Part shown: positions 1 to 8,571 of the stretch, one piece after another
Layout: the number at the start of each line of letters is the position of its first letter
Numbering within the stretch: the stretch's first letter is position 1
Assembly (NCBI GenBank): GCA_900049755.1
Contig: LT160592.1
Location: forward strand, 642,282-706,281
DNA: 64,000 bases
From: Corynebacterium provencense
GTDB lineage: Bacteria > Actinomycetota > Actinomycetes > Mycobacteriales > Mycobacteriaceae
Reading direction: 5' to 3'
Notes under the pieces: generated by a model
What the model saw: only the letters and a program-made list of their open reading frames with translations
Told to the model about the DNA's origin: nothing
The model's database searches: none
Made by a program: the position numbers and the translations under genes

Positions 1-397
1 CGACAGGCTGGAGTCCGTGTCCTCGGCTCTGGGCCTCGACCATCTCGACGACCGTGACGTCAACTGCGGTTTCTCCGGAGGGGAGGCGAAACGTTTCGAG
101 GTCATGAAGCTTGCGCTGCAGGGACCTCAGCTGTGCCTCTTCGACGAGCCGGAGTCCGGAGTCGACCTGGAGCAGGTCAACGTCGTCGGTCGGGCGGTCA
201 ACGATCTGCTCAGCTCCACCGATGACCGGGGCCGCCGCCGGGCCGGGCTGATCATCACCCACACCGGGTTCATCCTCGACAGTCTCGACGCCACTGAAGC
301 GCATCTCATGGTCGACGGCACGATCGTCAGTTCCGGGGACCCCCGGGAGATGTTCGACCGCATCCGTACCGACGGCTACCACCATGAGCCTCAGTGA
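1..397 (+). CDS. SufC-like ABC ATPase of a two-gene Fe-S assembly unit (5' end outside window)
   Basis: C-terminal part of a SufC-type ATPase. The reading frame is open from the first bases of the window, so the gene starts upstream. Visible are the ABC signature FSGGEAKRFE (Suf-type, with EAKR in place of the usual QRQR), the Walker B DEPESGVDL and an H-loop histidine in IITHTGFIL. SufC powers the SufB/D scaffold in cytosolic Fe-S cluster assembly. The next gene encodes the SufB/D partner, and no sufD, sufS or sufU copy follows. That matches minimal SufBC (SMS-type) pairs better than the main actinobacterial suf operon. Family assignment is firm; the SMS label is inference. Confidence 0.85.
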   Translation, partial: DRLESVSSALGLDHLDDRDVNCGFSGGEAKRFEVMKLALQGPQLCLFDEPESGVDLEQVNVVGRAVNDLLSSTDDRGRRRAGLIITHTGFILDSLDATEAHLMVDGTIVSSGDPREMFDRIRTDGYHHEPQ

Positions 398-419
398 GCG
401 TCCCTGAAGGCGCCTCCAC

Positions 420-462
420 CACCTGACAGTCACCGCCCGACAGTCACCGCCTGACAGTCACC
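420..462 (+). repeat. Three tandem 14-bp units between the SufC-like and SufB/D-like genes
   Basis: Three consecutive units ending in GACAGTCACC start at 421, 435 and 449, with one or two substitutions between copies. They fill much of the 118-bp gap between the two Fe-S genes. No function can be assigned; variable spacing or a weak RNA structure are possible. Confidence 0.6.
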
Positions 463-515
463 ACCGGGGCCCGCACCGGGTCCCACCGATCATCCACCGA
501 AAGGACGCGATCGTC

Positions 516-1682
516 ATGACCGCCCCCGCCACCACACCCACCACCGCGGACACCGGAACGACCGCCGCCGAATTCTCCGCCACCGTCGGCCCGGATGCCG
601 CGGGCCCTGAACTCCTCGCCCAGGTCGGGTGGGAGGACCCTGCCCGTCGCTCGTCCACCACGGTGGTGCTCGACCACGGATACTCGACCATGGACTCCAG
701 TGACCCGGACGTCATCGTCCTCCCCCTGGCGGAGGCACTGACCACCTATCCGTGGGTCCAGGACCTGATGTGGAGCCTGATCAGTCCCGACGACGACGAC
801 ACCCTGCGCCGGGCGTTCGAGTCGACCAGGACACCTCTGGGCACGTTCACCTGGGTCAGAGACAATGCGCGGGTCGAACTGCCCCGCCAGTCCTTCACCG
901 TCATGACGGTGCCCCAGGAACGGCAGTTCGTCCACGACATCACCGTGATCGGCCGGAACGCCGAGGTGGACTCGGTGTCCGGTTCCGCTGTCGCCCCGGG
1001 ACTGACCCGCGGCACCCATGTCTCCGTTGGTGAAACGTTCATCGGGGAGGGAGCGCGCCTGCGCAGCGTGGATGTCGACCGCTGGGGCCCGGAGATGACC
1101 GTGTACACCTACGACCGAACCAGGGTCGGCGAGGGCGCGGTGCTGAGTTCGGTGTCTGTCGCCGTCTCCGCCTTGAAGAAGGCCCGGTCCAGTTCCGTGA
1201 CGGAACTGGGGAAGGACGCCAGGTGCACCTCCCACAGCATCGTGTTCGCGCCTGAGGGTACTGACCGGGGCATGGAGGACCTCACCGTCATGACCGGCCC
1301 CGGAGCCCAGGCCGAAATGGTGGCCAGGATGGTCAGTGACGGAGGTCGCATCCGCAATGCGTCCACACTGACGTCGACGGCGCCCGATGTCAGGGGATTC
1401 CTGGAGTGTGACGGCCTGCTTCTCCGCGACGGGGGCGGCATCAACTCGGTGCCTTCCCTGGACGCGAGGGTCGCGAGGGCACAGCTGTCGCACGAGGCGT
1501 CGGTCGGCATGATCGACGACGAGAAGCTCGACTACCTCAAGGCCCTCGGCATGGACGAGGACGCCGCCAGGGACCTCATCGTGCAGGGCTTCCTCAACCT
1601 CGAAGACGACCGTATCCCGGCCTCGGTCCGCGACCGGGTCACGGAGCTCGTTTCCGCCGCCCGCGGTGCAGAGAAGTTGTGA
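516..1682 (+). CDS. SufB/SufD family Fe-S scaffold protein (SmsB-like)
   Basis: 388-aa SufB/D-family protein, shorter than standard SufB (about 480 aa). The beta-helix core is followed by the family C-terminal signature: ECDGLLLRDGGGINSVPSL, then HEASVGMIDDEKLDYLKALGMDEDAARDLIVQGF (split here only by description; residues about 295-360). The His-Glu pair in the HEA motif is typical of this superfamily. The N-terminal 20 residues are Thr/Ala-rich and probably disordered. The ATG at 516 follows AAAGGA. Together with the upstream ATPase it would form a scaffold complex. Because only these two genes are present, it probably acts as a stand-alone minimal system next to the sulfur genes. Confidence 0.85.
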   Translation: MTAPATTPTTADTGTTAAEFSATVGPDAAGPELLAQVGWEDPARRSSTTVVLDHGYSTMDSSDPDVIVLPLAEALTTYPWVQDLMWSLISPDDDDTLRRAFESTRTPLGTFTWVRDNARVELPRQSFTVMTVPQERQFVHDITVIGRNAEVDSVSGSAVAPGLTRGTHVSVGETFIGEGARLRSVDVDRWGPEMTVYTYDRTRVGEGAVLSSVSVAVSALKKARSSSVTELGKDARCTSHSIVFAPEGTDRGMEDLTVMTGPGAQAEMVARMVSDGGRIRNASTLTSTAPDVRGFLECDGLLLRDGGGINSVPSLDARVARAQLSHEASVGMIDDEKLDYLKALGMDEDAARDLIVQGFLNLEDDRIPASVRDRVTELVSAARGAEKL

Positions 1683-1703
1683 CACTGTCCGGCAACTCAC
1701 GGG

Positions 1704-1719
1704 TGAACAGCTTGGTCTA
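1704..1719 (-). promoter_or_regulatory. McbR-type operator 1 upstream of metY
   Basis: The minus strand reads TAGACCAAGCTGTTCA. It matches the C. glutamicum McbR consensus TAGAC-N6-GTCTA at 8 of 10 defined positions, with one perfect half-site. It lies about 40 bp upstream of the likely metY -10 and pairs with operator 2. McbR is the TetR-type repressor of methionine and sulfur genes. Confidence 0.6.
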
Positions 1720-1724
1720 CCCCC

Positions 1725-1751
1725 TTCACCACTTCTGACCAGGAATAATAC
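1725..1751 (+). promoter_or_regulatory. Putative metY promoter
   Basis: A TTCACC hexamer (1725-1730) and a TAATAC -10-like hexamer (1746-1751) are 15 bp apart. Transcription would start near 1758, at the edge of operator 2. The two operators therefore bracket this promoter. The -35 is weak, as is usual in corynebacteria. Confidence 0.4.
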
Positions 1752-1758
1752 GGAGAAC

Positions 1759-1774
1759 TAGACCGAGCTGTTTG
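1759..1774 (+). promoter_or_regulatory. McbR-type operator 2 upstream of metY
   Basis: TAGACCGAGCTGTTTG, again 8 of 10 against TAGAC-N6-GTCTA with a perfect left half. It overlaps the predicted transcription start. Operators 1 and 2 share the core TAGACC(A/G)AGCTGTT in opposite orientation, so the pair can also be drawn as an 11-bp stem (1709-1719 with 1759-1769). Confidence 0.6.
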
Positions 1775-1853
1775 CCATTTTCCCGCACCGTCCACTACTG
1801 TTCTGTCCCAGCGAAACATCACGTTCCCGAACCTGATCCTGAAGGGGCAGTAC

Positions 1854-3194
1854 ATGACCACCAAGTACGACAACAGCGACGTCTCCAACTGGGGATTCGC
1901 CTCCCGCGCCATCCACGCCGGCCAGACCGTGGACTCCGACACCGGTGCCCGTAACCAGCCGATCTACCTCACGGCCTCCTACGTGTTCAACTCCGCCGAG
2001 CACGCCAAGCAGCGTTTCGCCCTCGAGGACCTCGGCCCCGTGTACGGACGTCTGACCAACCCCACCCAGGAAGCCCTGGAGAACCGGATCAACTCACTGG
2101 AGGGCGGCGTCCACGCCGTGGCCTTCGCCTCCGGACAGGCCGCCGAGACTGCGGCGTTCCTCAACCTCGCTGACGCCGGTGACCACATCGTCACCTCCGC
2201 CCGGCTCTACGGCGGCACCGAGACCCTGTTCGCCGTCACCCTCGCCCGTCTCGGCATCGAGGTCAACTTCGTCGAGGACCCGGACAACATCGACGCCTGG
2301 CAGGCGGCCGTCCGTCCGAACACCAAGGCCTTCTACGGTGAGACCTTCGCCAACCCGCAGGCCGACGTCCTCGACATCCCCGCTGTCGCCGAGGTCGCGC
2401 ACAGGAACAACGTCCCCCTGATCGTCGACAACACTCTGGCAACCGCCGCCCTGGTCCGTCCCCTCGAGCTGGGCGCCGACGTTGTCGTGGCGTCCCTGAC
2501 GAAGTTCTACACCGGCAACAGCTCAGGCCTCGGCGGCATCCTCGTCGACGGCGGCAAGTTCGACTGGACCGTCGAGCGCGACGGCAAGCCGGTCTTCCCG
2601 CACTTCGTGACCCCGGACCCCGCCTACCACGGCCTGAAGTACGCTGATCTCGGTGAGCCTGCCTTCGGCCTCAAGGCCCGTGTCGGTCTGCTCCGCGACA
2701 CCGGCGCAACGCTCTCCCCCTTCAACGCCTGGGCCACCATCCAGGGCCTGGACACCCTGGCGCTGCGCGTCCGCCGTCACAACGAGAACGCCAGGGCGGT
2801 CGCGGAGTTCCTCGACGCCAACCCCGCCGTCGCCAAGGTCAACTACGCCGGCCTGCCCTCCTCCCCCTGGTACGCCGTGAAGGAGAAGCTGGGACTGGAG
2901 TTCACCGGTTCGGTGCTCTCCTTCGACCTCGCCGTCGACGACGCCTGGTCTGACGAGGCCCAGGACAAGGCCTGGACGTTCATCGACGCCCTCAAGCTGC
3001 ACTCCGACCTCGCCAACGTCGGTGACGTCCGCTCCCTGGTCGTCCACCCCGCCACCACAACCCACTCCCAGTCTGACCAGCACGGGCTGGAGAGGGCCGG
3101 GATCAACCGGGCCACCGTCCGGCTGTCCGTCGGTATCGAGGACGTCGACGACATCATCGCCGACCTCAAGCTCGGCTTCGCCGCACTGGCGTAG
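1854..3194 (+). CDS. metY: O-acetylhomoserine aminocarboxypropyltransferase (sulfhydrylase)
   Basis: 446-aa PLP enzyme of the Cys/Met-metabolism fold type I family. It makes homocysteine directly from O-acetylhomoserine and sulfide in the cytosol. The PLP-binding lysine is K217 in SLTKFYTG, with D192 in VDNTLA and the FASGQAAE loop near residues 91-98. Length is normal for MetY. The ATG at 1854 follows GAAGGGG. The next gene, metX, starts 9 bp after the stop and supplies the substrate, so the two form an operon. Two McbR-type operators flank the promoter, which predicts repression when methionine or S-adenosylhomocysteine is high. Confidence 0.95.
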   Translation: MTTKYDNSDVSNWGFASRAIHAGQTVDSDTGARNQPIYLTASYVFNSAEHAKQRFALEDLGPVYGRLTNPTQEALENRINSLEGGVHAVAFASGQAAETAAFLNLADAGDHIVTSARLYGGTETLFAVTLARLGIEVNFVEDPDNIDAWQAAVRPNTKAFYGETFANPQADVLDIPAVAEVAHRNNVPLIVDNTLATAALVRPLELGADVVVASLTKFYTGNSSGLGGILVDGGKFDWTVERDGKPVFPHFVTPDPAYHGLKYADLGEPAFGLKARVGLLRDTGATLSPFNAWATIQGLDTLALRVRRHNENARAVAEFLDANPAVAKVNYAGLPSSPWYAVKEKLGLEFTGSVLSFDLAVDDAWSDEAQDKAWTFIDALKLHSDLANVGDVRSLVVHPATTTHSQSDQHGLERAGINRATVRLSVGIEDVDDIIADLKLGFAALA

Positions 3195-3203
3195 GGCGGC
3201 ACA

Positions 3204-4367
3204 GTGACCGCCGACCCCGCCCTGCTCCCGGAAGCGTACAGCTCCACGACACTGTCGATCGGAGATTTCACGACCGAGGCCGGCATCGACATTCCGGGAG
3301 CACAGCTGAGACTGTTCGCCTTCTACGACCCGGCGGACGCCCCGGCGGACCACACGGGCTCCGACAGTCCCCTGTCCCCGGCCGACGTCGTCGACCGCCC
3401 GGTGATCCTCATCGAGCACGCACTCACCGGGGACGGCAACGCCGTCGACTGGTGGCCGGGCATCATCGGTCCGGGCCTTGCCCTGGACACCACCCGGTAC
3501 CTCGTGCTGTGCGCCAACTGTCTCGGCGGCTGTCAGGGGTCCACCGGCCCGTCCTCCGAACATCCTGACGGAGGACGGTGGGGTTCACGTTTCCCGGCGC
3601 TGTCCATCCGCGACCTGGTGGTCGCGGAGAAGCAGCTGCTTGTCGACGTCCTCGGCATTGAACGTCTCCGGGCCGTCATCGGCGCGTCCATGGGTGGTGC
3701 GCGGGTGCTCGAATGGTCGCTGATGTACCCGGGCATGGTCGAGGCGGCACTGCCCGTCGCCGTGTCCGCCCGCGCCTCTGCCTGGCAGATCGGTATGCAG
3801 TCGGCACAGATCCGGTTCATCACCACCGATCCGGACTGGCAGGGCGGCGACTACCACGGCACCGGTCGTATCCCCGCCCGTGGACTGGGGCAGGCCCGCC
3901 GTATCGCACACCTGACGTACCGGGGCGAGCTCGAGTTCGACGAGCGCTTCGGTACCGACCCCCAGGAGGGCGAGAATCCCTACGGTCCGTACTGGTCCCC
4001 GGACCAGCGGTTCTCCGTCGAGAGCTACCTTGACCGACAGGCGGAGAAGCTCGTCGGGAGATTCGACGCCGGCAGTTACGTCATCCTCACCGACGCACTC
4101 AACCGGCATGATGTCGGACGTGGCAGGGGCGGCATGAACAGGGCCCTGGGTTCCTCGGAGGTTCCGACGATGGTGGCCGGCGTGGACACCGACATCCTCT
4201 ACCCCTACCACCAGCAGGAGCATCTCTCCCGGAATCTCGGTGACTTCATCGGACTGTCGAAGATCACCTCCCCTACCGGGCATGACGGATTCCTCACGGA
4301 GACCCGTCAGATGAGCCTGATCCTCGAGAAGTTCCTGACCAAGGCGGAGCTCCTGGCCCGCCGCTGA
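3204..4367 (+). CDS. metX: Homoserine O-acetyltransferase
   Basis: 387-aa alpha/beta-hydrolase-fold acyltransferase that activates homoserine with acetyl-CoA, the committed step of methionine synthesis. The nucleophile is S162 in GASMGGARVLEW, with D330 in VDTDILYP and H360 in SPTGHDGF completing the triad. The MetX signature NCLGGCQGSTGPSS is present at about residues 105-118. The GTG start at 3204 follows GGGCGG and is the only start that fits the 9-bp spacing from metY. A terminator is not obvious before the tRNA promoter. Confidence 0.95.
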   Translation: MTADPALLPEAYSSTTLSIGDFTTEAGIDIPGAQLRLFAFYDPADAPADHTGSDSPLSPADVVDRPVILIEHALTGDGNAVDWWPGIIGPGLALDTTRYLVLCANCLGGCQGSTGPSSEHPDGGRWGSRFPALSIRDLVVAEKQLLVDVLGIERLRAVIGASMGGARVLEWSLMYPGMVEAALPVAVSARASAWQIGMQSAQIRFITTDPDWQGGDYHGTGRIPARGLGQARRIAHLTYRGELEFDERFGTDPQEGENPYGPYWSPDQRFSVESYLDRQAEKLVGRFDAGSYVILTDALNRHDVGRGRGGMNRALGSSEVPTMVAGVDTDILYPYHQQEHLSRNLGDFIGLSKITSPTGHDGFLTETRQMSLILEKFLTKAELLARR

Positions 4368-4394
4368 CACCGTCGCCGGGGGCAGGTTACAGAC

Positions 4395-4424
4395 TTGCCA
4401 TTCCGGCGGCGGCCGCGGTAGGCT
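4395..4424 (+). promoter_or_regulatory. Promoter of tRNA-Leu
   Basis: TTGCCA (4395-4400), 18 bp, TAGGCT (4419-4424). This places transcription start near 4431, about 36 nt before the mature tRNA 5' end. Confidence 0.5.
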
Positions 4425-4466
4425 AACCGGGTCTTCAGCGCAGTTCAACGCTGAATGTCCATCCAT

Positions 4467-4552
4467 GTCCGGGTGGCGGAATGGCAGACGCGCTAGCTTG
4501 AGGTGCTAGTGTCCTATTAACGGACGTGGGGGTTCAAGTCCCCCTCCGGACA
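4467..4552 (+). tRNA. tRNA-Leu, anticodon GAG
   Basis: 86-nt class II tRNA. The acceptor arm GTCCGGG pairs with TCCGGAC at the 3' end. The anticodon loop CTTGAGG gives GAG, a long variable arm follows, and the T arm has GGTTCAAGTCC. The discriminator is A and CCA is not encoded. It would read the leucine codon CTC (and CTT by wobble). Confidence 0.93.
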
Positions 4553-4578
4553 CAGTGAGCGGTTCACGAACCGCACCG

Positions 4579-4618
4579 GCCGGAGGTCACAGACCCGAGA
4601 GAGTCTGTGACCTCCGGC
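4579..4618. terminator. Bidirectional hairpin between tRNA-Leu and cysA
   Basis: Perfect 16-bp inverted repeat (4579-4594 with 4603-4618, 8-nt loop). It lies downstream of the tRNA on one strand and overlaps the cysA stop codon on the other, so it can end both transcripts. There is no long T-run, as in many actinobacterial terminators. Confidence 0.75.
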
Positions 4619-5613
4619 TAGGCTCCGTGTCCCAGTTCGGTGGCCCGGGCGTAGAGGTGCGAACCTGCGCTGTCCTCGGACAGTCCGAGGGCGTTGGCGT
4701 CCCCCCTGGTGATCTGTGCGGTGAACGGCACACCTGTCACGGCGTCCTTCAGTTCGACCCGCACCTCGAACCCCAGCACGGCGACACGGTCGATGACTGC
4801 CTCCCGGACGGCGGTGGCGGGCACTTCATTGCCGGGTACGGCGAGATCCGAGGTCAGGCCGAGCCGGATGTCGTGCGGTCGCACCGTCTGCCCGTCCAGT
4901 TCGGTGACGTGGCCGAGGAAGGACTGCACGAACGGTGTCGCCGGCCGGTCGTAGAGTTCGGCGGGTGTCCCGGTCTGTTCGATGTGTCCGGCGGAGAGGA
5001 CGGCGATGCGGTCCGCGACGTCGAGGGCCTCCTCCTGGTCGTGGGTGACCAGGACCGTGGTCACGGTGAACTCCTCGTGCATGTGACGCAGCCAGGTCCT
5101 CAGGTCCTCCCGGACCTTGGCGTCCAACGCACCGAAAGGTTCGTCGAGGAGAAGGACGCCCGGATTCGGCGCCAGAGCCCGGGCCAGGGCCATCCTCTGG
5201 CGTTGGCCACCGGACAGTTGGGCGGGATAGCGGGTCTGGTAGCCCGCCAGTCCGACAATCTCGAGGAGCTCGTCGACCCGGGCGGTGATCTCGGCCTTGG
5301 GTCGTCTGCGCACCGTCAGGCCGAAGGCGACATTGTCCCGCACCGTCATGTGTTTGAATGCGGCATAGTGCTGGAAGACGAAACCGATACCACGGTCCTG
5401 GGGGCTGAGGTGGGTGACGTCACGGCCGTCGATGGTGACGGTCCCGGAATCGGGAGTCTCCAGACCTGCGATGGTGCGCAGCAGGGTGGACTTGCCGGAT
5501 CCTGACGGGCCGAGGAGGGCGGTGAGGGATCCTTCCGGTATCTCGACGGAGACATCGTCGAGGGCCCTGAAGTCACCGTAGCGTTTCACTGCGTGGGACA
5601 CGGAGATGGTCAT
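4618..5613 (-). CDS. cysA: Sulfate/thiosulfate ABC transporter ATP-binding protein
   Basis: 331-aa ATPase that drives sulfate import. Walker [10 protein letters not shown] is at residues 35-43, the signature [15 protein letters not shown] is about 100 residues later, followed by Walker [12 protein letters not shown] and an H-loop in [12 protein letters not shown]-terminal regulatory extension follows residue 240, as in CysA. ATG 5613 overlaps the cysW stop in an ATGA, so translation is coupled. It is the last gene of the operon sbp-cysT-cysW-cysA. Confidence 0.93.
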   Translation of the reverse strand: MTISVSHAVKRYGDFRALDDVSVEIPEGSLTALLGPSGSGKSTLLRTIAGLETPDSGTVTIDGRDVTHLSPQDRGIGFVFQHYAAFKHMTVRDNVAFGLTVRRRPKAEITARVDELLEIVGLAGYQTRYPAQLSGGQRQRMALARALAPNPGVLLLDEPFGALDAKVREDLRTWLRHMHEEFTVTTVLVTHDQEEALDVADRIAVLSAGHIEQTGTPAELYDRPATPFVQSFLGHVTELDGQTVRPHDIRLGLTSDLAVPGNEVPATAVREAVIDRVAVLGFEVRVELKDAVTGVPFTAQITRGDANALGLSEDSAGSHLYARATELGHGA

Positions 5614-6419
5614 CGGTTCACCTTCTGCTGCTTCTGGAGTGCGGTCATGATGACCAGGACAATGACGGCGACGGCCATGAGGAGGGTGGCGGCCGAATAG
5701 GCGCCGTAGACGTTGTGGTCGTCGATGTAGCGGGAGTGGACCAGCAGGGTGAGTGTCTGCCCGCCTCCGGCGAACCCGGAGGCGACCATGATCACGGCAC
5801 CGAACTCCCCGAGGGACCGGGCGACGGTCAGTGCCACACCGTAGGACAGCCCCCACCGGATCGAGGGAAGGGTGATCCGCCGGAATGTCTGCCACCGGGA
5901 CGCTCCCAGGGTGGCGGCTGCCTGCTCCTGGTCCGTGCCGATCTCGTGGAGAACCGGCTCGACCTCCCGGACGATGAACGGCAGGGTGACGAAGATGGTC
6001 GCCAGGACCATGCCGGGCAGGCCGAAGATGACCTGGAACCCTGTCGACTCGATTCCGCCGAACCAGCCCCCGTGACCCCACAGGAGGATCAGGGACACCC
6101 CCACGATCACCGGGGACACGGAGAAGGGCAGGTCGACGACGGCCTGGATGATGTTCCTGCCGGGCAGGTTTCCGCGGACCAGCCCGAGTGAGACGACGAT
6201 CCCGAAGATCACGTTGAGAGGCACGACGATGATCACGATGAGCAGTGAGGTCTTAAGTGCCGAGATCGCCGCCGGGGTGGTGATCCACGCCCAGAACTGG
6301 TCGAGTCCCGGGGACAGGGCGCGCCACAGGATGGTGCCCACCGGGAGGACGACGAGGACGCCTATCCACGCCAGTGCGAGGATCCGGAGGGTGAGGACAG
6401 TTCTGCGTGACAGCGTCAT
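5610..6419 (-). CDS. cysW: Sulfate ABC transporter permease CysW
   Basis: 269-aa inner-membrane subunit with six predicted membrane segments. The EAA loop [20 protein letters not shown] (about residues 165-184) contacts the ATPase. It pairs with CysT to form the sulfate channel. Start and stop overlap both neighbours by ATGA. Confidence 0.92.
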   Translation of the reverse strand: MTLSRRTVLTLRILALAWIGVLVVLPVGTILWRALSPGLDQFWAWITTPAAISALKTSLLIVIIVVPLNVIFGIVVSLGLVRGNLPGRNIIQAVVDLPFSVSPVIVGVSLILLWGHGGWFGGIESTGFQVIFGLPGMVLATIFVTLPFIVREVEPVLHEIGTDQEQAAATLGASRWQTFRRITLPSIRWGLSYGVALTVARSLGEFGAVIMVASGFAGGGQTLTLLVHSRYIDDHNVYGAYSAATLLMAVAVIVLVIMTALQKQQKVNR

Positions 6420-7225
6420 ATGCGCTGCTCCTTCCGTGATTTCGCTTCACCGGCGAACCGGAGTCCCAGCAGCACCAGGAAGGTGACGGCAAGGAGCACG
6501 ACGGAGACCGCTGCCGCGGCATGGGGGACGTCGGACTCGATCTGCTCCTGGATGTACTGGGAGGCCACCTGGGTCTCGCCCGGGATGTTGCCTCCGATGA
6601 GGACGACCGACCCGAATTCTCCGAGTGCCCGTGCGAAGGCGAGGCCGGTACCGGAGAGGATCGCCGGGACCAGGGCCGGCAGAATGATGCGACGGAAGAT
6701 GGTGGCGTTGTTCGCGCCGAGTGAGGCCGCAGCCTCCTCGACATCACCGTCGAGTTCCATGAGAACCGGCTGGACCGCACGGACGACGAAGGGGAGGCAG
6801 ACGAAGGCGAGGGCGATGACCAGTGCCGGTCGGGTCGCGTTGAGTGTGATGTGCAGGGGACTGTCCGGGCCGTAGAGGCTGAGCAGCACCAGGGAGGCGA
6901 CGATGGTCGGCAGTGCGAAGGGCAGGTCGATCAGGGCGTCGACGACCTTCTTTCCCGGGAAGTCGTCCCGGACCAGGACCCATGCCACCAGGGTTCCGGT
7001 GACGGCGCTGATGACGCCGACCACCGCGGAGACGACGATGGTGACCCGCAGGGCGTCCAGGGATCCGGTGGCGGTCACCGCATCCCGGAACCCGGACCAT
7101 CCCTCACCGAACGCCTGGGTGGTCAGGGCAGCCAACGGGAGGAGGACGATGACGGACAGCCACAGTACCGCTGTGCCCATGCTGAGCTTGGAGGCCTGTG
7201 CAGGCCGGCTGAGTACGGTTGTCAT
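6416..7225 (-). CDS. cysT: Sulfate ABC transporter permease CysT
   Basis: 269-aa membrane permease, homologous to the next gene. Its EAA loop is EEAAASLGANNATIFRRIIL, and the C-terminal half carries the CysT motif GTGLAFARALGEFGSVVLIGG. It starts at ATG 7225, overlapping the stop of the sulfate-binding gene by 4 bp. Assignment to T rather than W rests on being directly downstream of the binding protein and on IPGETQVASQYI. Confidence 0.9.
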   Translation of the reverse strand: MTTVLSRPAQASKLSMGTAVLWLSVIVLLPLAALTTQAFGEGWSGFRDAVTATGSLDALRVTIVVSAVVGVISAVTGTLVAWVLVRDDFPGKKVVDALIDLPFALPTIVASLVLLSLYGPDSPLHITLNATRPALVIALAFVCLPFVVRAVQPVLMELDGDVEEAAASLGANNATIFRRIILPALVPAILSGTGLAFARALGEFGSVVLIGGNIPGETQVASQYIQEQIESDVPHAAAAVSVVLLAVTFLVLLGLRFAGEAKSRKEQRI

Positions 7226-8379
7226 GACTGCCCTCCGTATATCCCGGTGACCGCGCCGTCGGTGCCGAAGAGCACGGCGTCGACGAGAGGCCAGCCCTTC
7301 TTCGCGTTCTCACCGGTGGCGAGGTCGGGGAAGAGACCGGTGAATTGTTCGGCGAGGTCGTCGATGCTCCACACGTTGCGGGTGGGACGGAAGGCGTCAC
7401 GCTGGTCGGCGGGCAGCGAGTCGATCACCGGTGTCGTCCCGGAGAAGAGGTCGGGTCCCGGGCGGAAGCCCTGTGACGCCCACCGGGTTTCGGCGTCCGG
7501 ACTGAACAGGTAGTCGCGGAACGCCGTGGCCGCGGCGTCGTCACCGACCTTGTCCCCGGTGACGACGGCGACCGGGTTCTCGATCCGGAAGGTGTCGGTG
7601 GGGTTGAGGTAGGTGATGTCGTCACCGTCGCGGGCGAGCAGGATCGCCTCGTTCTCGTAGGACAGCAGGACGTCGCCCTGACCCTGTTCGAAGGCGCTGG
7701 TGGCTTCCCTGCCGGACTTGGGCCGGACATGGATGTGCCCGGTGACCAGTTCCGTGACCTTCTCCAGGGCGGTGGCGTGGGCGGCTGCGGCATCTCCGCG
7801 GTTGTCCTCGAGCGCCTGGAAGTACCACCCTGCGTAGGGTGCCAGGAGGTTCCATTTCGCCGACCCTGAGCTCGCGGGGTTGGGGGTGATGATCTCGATT
7901 CCCGGGGCGAGGAGATCGTCCCAGTTGGTCAGGTTCTTCGGGTTACCGGCGCGGGTGACGAAGGAGACCACGGAGCCGAAGGGGACCGACCGGCCCGATT
8001 CATCGCCGGGGATGTCCTTCTTCCAGTTCTCGTCGACGAGACCGGCCTTCACCAGCCGGGTGATGTCGGGTTCCAGGGAGAAGTTCACCAGGTCGGCGGG
8101 CACGTGCCGGGCGACTTTACGGGACTGGTCGCCGGAGGCTCCGTAGGATTCGGCGAATCCGGTGTCCCGACCTTCGTCGGTCTGGCGGTAGCCGGCGATG
8201 ACCGCTTCGAATCCCGGTTTGGGTACCGAGTAGGCCACCAGGTTGACCCGGTGAGACCCGGAGGAGACGTCGGTGCCGTCCGGGTCGTCCGTGGTTCCGC
8301 CGGGCAGCGCGAAGATGACGCCGAGGGCGACGACCCCGAGTCCGGCGAGCACCACCCCCGGACCTGTCCCTGTGTTCAT
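7222..8379 (-). CDS. Sulfate-binding protein of the ABC importer
   Basis: 385-aa substrate-binding protein of the Sbp/SubI family that delivers sulfate to CysTW. The ATG at 8379 is chosen over longer upstream frames because GGAG precedes it by 4-5 nt and it starts a hydrophobic segment (residues 8-27, VVLAGLGVVALGVIFALPGG). No lipobox cysteine is visible, so the protein is probably held by an uncleaved anchor or released. Family motifs include FSLEPDITRLV and the C-terminal RFRPGPDLF-like stretch. The first gene of the operon has an McbR-type operator 37 bp upstream. Confidence 0.88.
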   Translation of the reverse strand: MNTGTGPGVVLAGLGVVALGVIFALPGGTTDDPDGTDVSSGSHRVNLVAYSVPKPGFEAVIAGYRQTDEGRDTGFAESYGASGDQSRKVARHVPADLVNFSLEPDITRLVKAGLVDENWKKDIPGDESGRSVPFGSVVSFVTRAGNPKNLTNWDDLLAPGIEIITPNPASSGSAKWNLLAPYAGWYFQALEDNRGDAAAAHATALEKVTELVTGHIHVRPKSGREATSAFEQGQGDVLLSYENEAILLARDGDDITYLNPTDTFRIENPVAVVTGDKVGDDAAATAFRDYLFSPDAETRWASQGFRPGPDLFSGTTPVIDSLPADQRDAFRPTRNVWSIDDLAEQFTGLFPDLATGENAKKGWPLVDAVLFGTDGAVTGIYGGQS

Positions 8380-8415
8380 CCGTTCTCCTGCGGGTTGATC
8401 GACCGGAAACTCAGA

Positions 8416-8431
8416 CAGACTGCTCTGTCTA
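8416..8431 (-). promoter_or_regulatory. McbR-type operator of the sulfate importer operon
   Basis: The minus strand reads TAGACAGAGCAGTCTG, 9 of 10 against TAGAC-N6-GTCTA and the best match in the window. It directly follows or overlaps a TTATAG -10-like hexamer, so binding would block transcription of sbp-cysTWA. Confidence 0.7.
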
Positions 8432-8511
8432 TAACAGGTTGACACGTTATCCCCGGCCCCGGCGCAGGCCCGGGTATTCGGAAGTACGTGAATGAAATAC
8501 TTGACACAGGA

Positions 8512-8541
8512 CGCCACGGCACTCACTGAAATGCCGCGGCG
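8512..8541 (-). terminator. Hairpin downstream of the DUF3017 gene
   Basis: Inverted repeat 8512-8521 with 8532-8541 (10 bp, one G-U pair), 30 nt after the DUF3017 stop. It separates the folD operon from the sulfate operon promoter. Confidence 0.55.
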
Positions 8542-8571
8542 CACCTCCCCCGGCCGTGACCGACTGCCCCC

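Noticed and set aside
444-1700. Long minus-strand frame opposite the SufB/D gene (and similar long antisense frames at 2523-3563, 15549-16592, 23353-25377)
   Set aside because: Composition is typical of shadow frames in GC-rich genes (Arg/Pro/Gly-rich), with no ribosome sites or family motifs.
1681-1853. SAM-type riboswitch upstream of metY (contains TGTCCGGCAACTCAC)
   Set aside because: Only a short CCGGCAAC-like piece is present. The paired core of SAM-I or SAM-IV could not be drawn, and operator sites explain the inverted repeat better.
8501-8529. Perfect TTGACA on the plus strand
   Set aside because: No -10 at 16-18 bp and no plus-strand gene downstream.
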